From assembly GCF_001298715.1 (NCBI RefSeq), contig NZ_CDSC02000011.1:1-10793 (forward strand): 10,793 nucleotides of DNA, in the 5' to 3' direction. The notes below the pieces were generated by a model. That model saw only the letters and a list, made by a program, of their open reading frames with translations, searched no databases and was not told the origin of the DNA. Both the position numbers and the translations under genes were made by a program. Every line of letters begins with the position of its first letter. Within the stretch, counting starts at the first letter, position 1. This document shows positions 10,788 through 10,793 of this stretch, in pieces. The DNA is from Bathymodiolus azoricus thioautotrophic gill symbiont. GTDB taxonomy: Bacteria > Pseudomonadota > Gammaproteobacteria > PS1 > Pseudothioglobaceae.

Positions 10788-10793
10788 TGTAAA

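Overview
The window looks like a low-GC gammaproteobacterial chromosome, most likely of the sulfur-oxidising Thioglobaceae/SUP05 and mussel-symbiont group. That placement is an inference from AT-rich codon use and the character of the proteins; no marker gene here settles it. Most of the sequence is housekeeping. I do not see a complete new defence or biosynthetic system.

Layout from the left. (1) Positions 1-854 hold the 3' part of a type I restriction gene (hsdR), cut by the window edge. Its reading frame is broken twice within about 20 bases, each time at the same ACTTAAAAGAA motif. (2) Positions 869-4493 are a tight plus-strand operon of four genes with gaps or overlaps of only a few bases: an unrecognised 125-aa protein with a Cys/His cluster, an Atm1/HMT1-type ABC half-transporter, tgt (queuosine tRNA-guanine transglycosylase), and a degenerate receiver-like protein. 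(3) Positions 4491-4681 are a non-coding palindromic element of about 190 bp with long imperfect terminal inverted repeats, best read as a MITE or decayed IS end pair. It lies between two convergent operons, and its ends supply the stop codons of both flanking genes plus the last five residues of PBP2. (4) Positions 4663-8870, minus strand, are the rod-shape operon mreB-mreC-mreD-mrdA. rodA, a frequent downstream partner of mrdA, is absent and its place is taken by the element. (5) An intergenic region of about 90 bp (8871-8962) carries divergent start signals for mreB and for a class I fumarate hydratase gene on the plus strand (8963-10438). (6) The fumarase gene converges on a small secreted-protein gene (10435-10752, minus) with stop codons overlapping by 4 bp. 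That gene has a good Shine-Dalgarno and an extended -10 promoter at the right edge.

Functionally, MreB/C/D and PBP2 form the core of the elongasome, which guides peptidoglycan synthesis in the lateral wall. Fumarase serves the TCA cycle, Tgt modifies tRNA, and the Atm1-like exporter probably moves glutathione-linked sulfur or metal species. The two small unknown genes in the tgt operon and the secreted Trp/Cys-containing protein are the uncharacterised coding content. The inverted-repeat element and the doubly shifted hsdR are the structural oddities.
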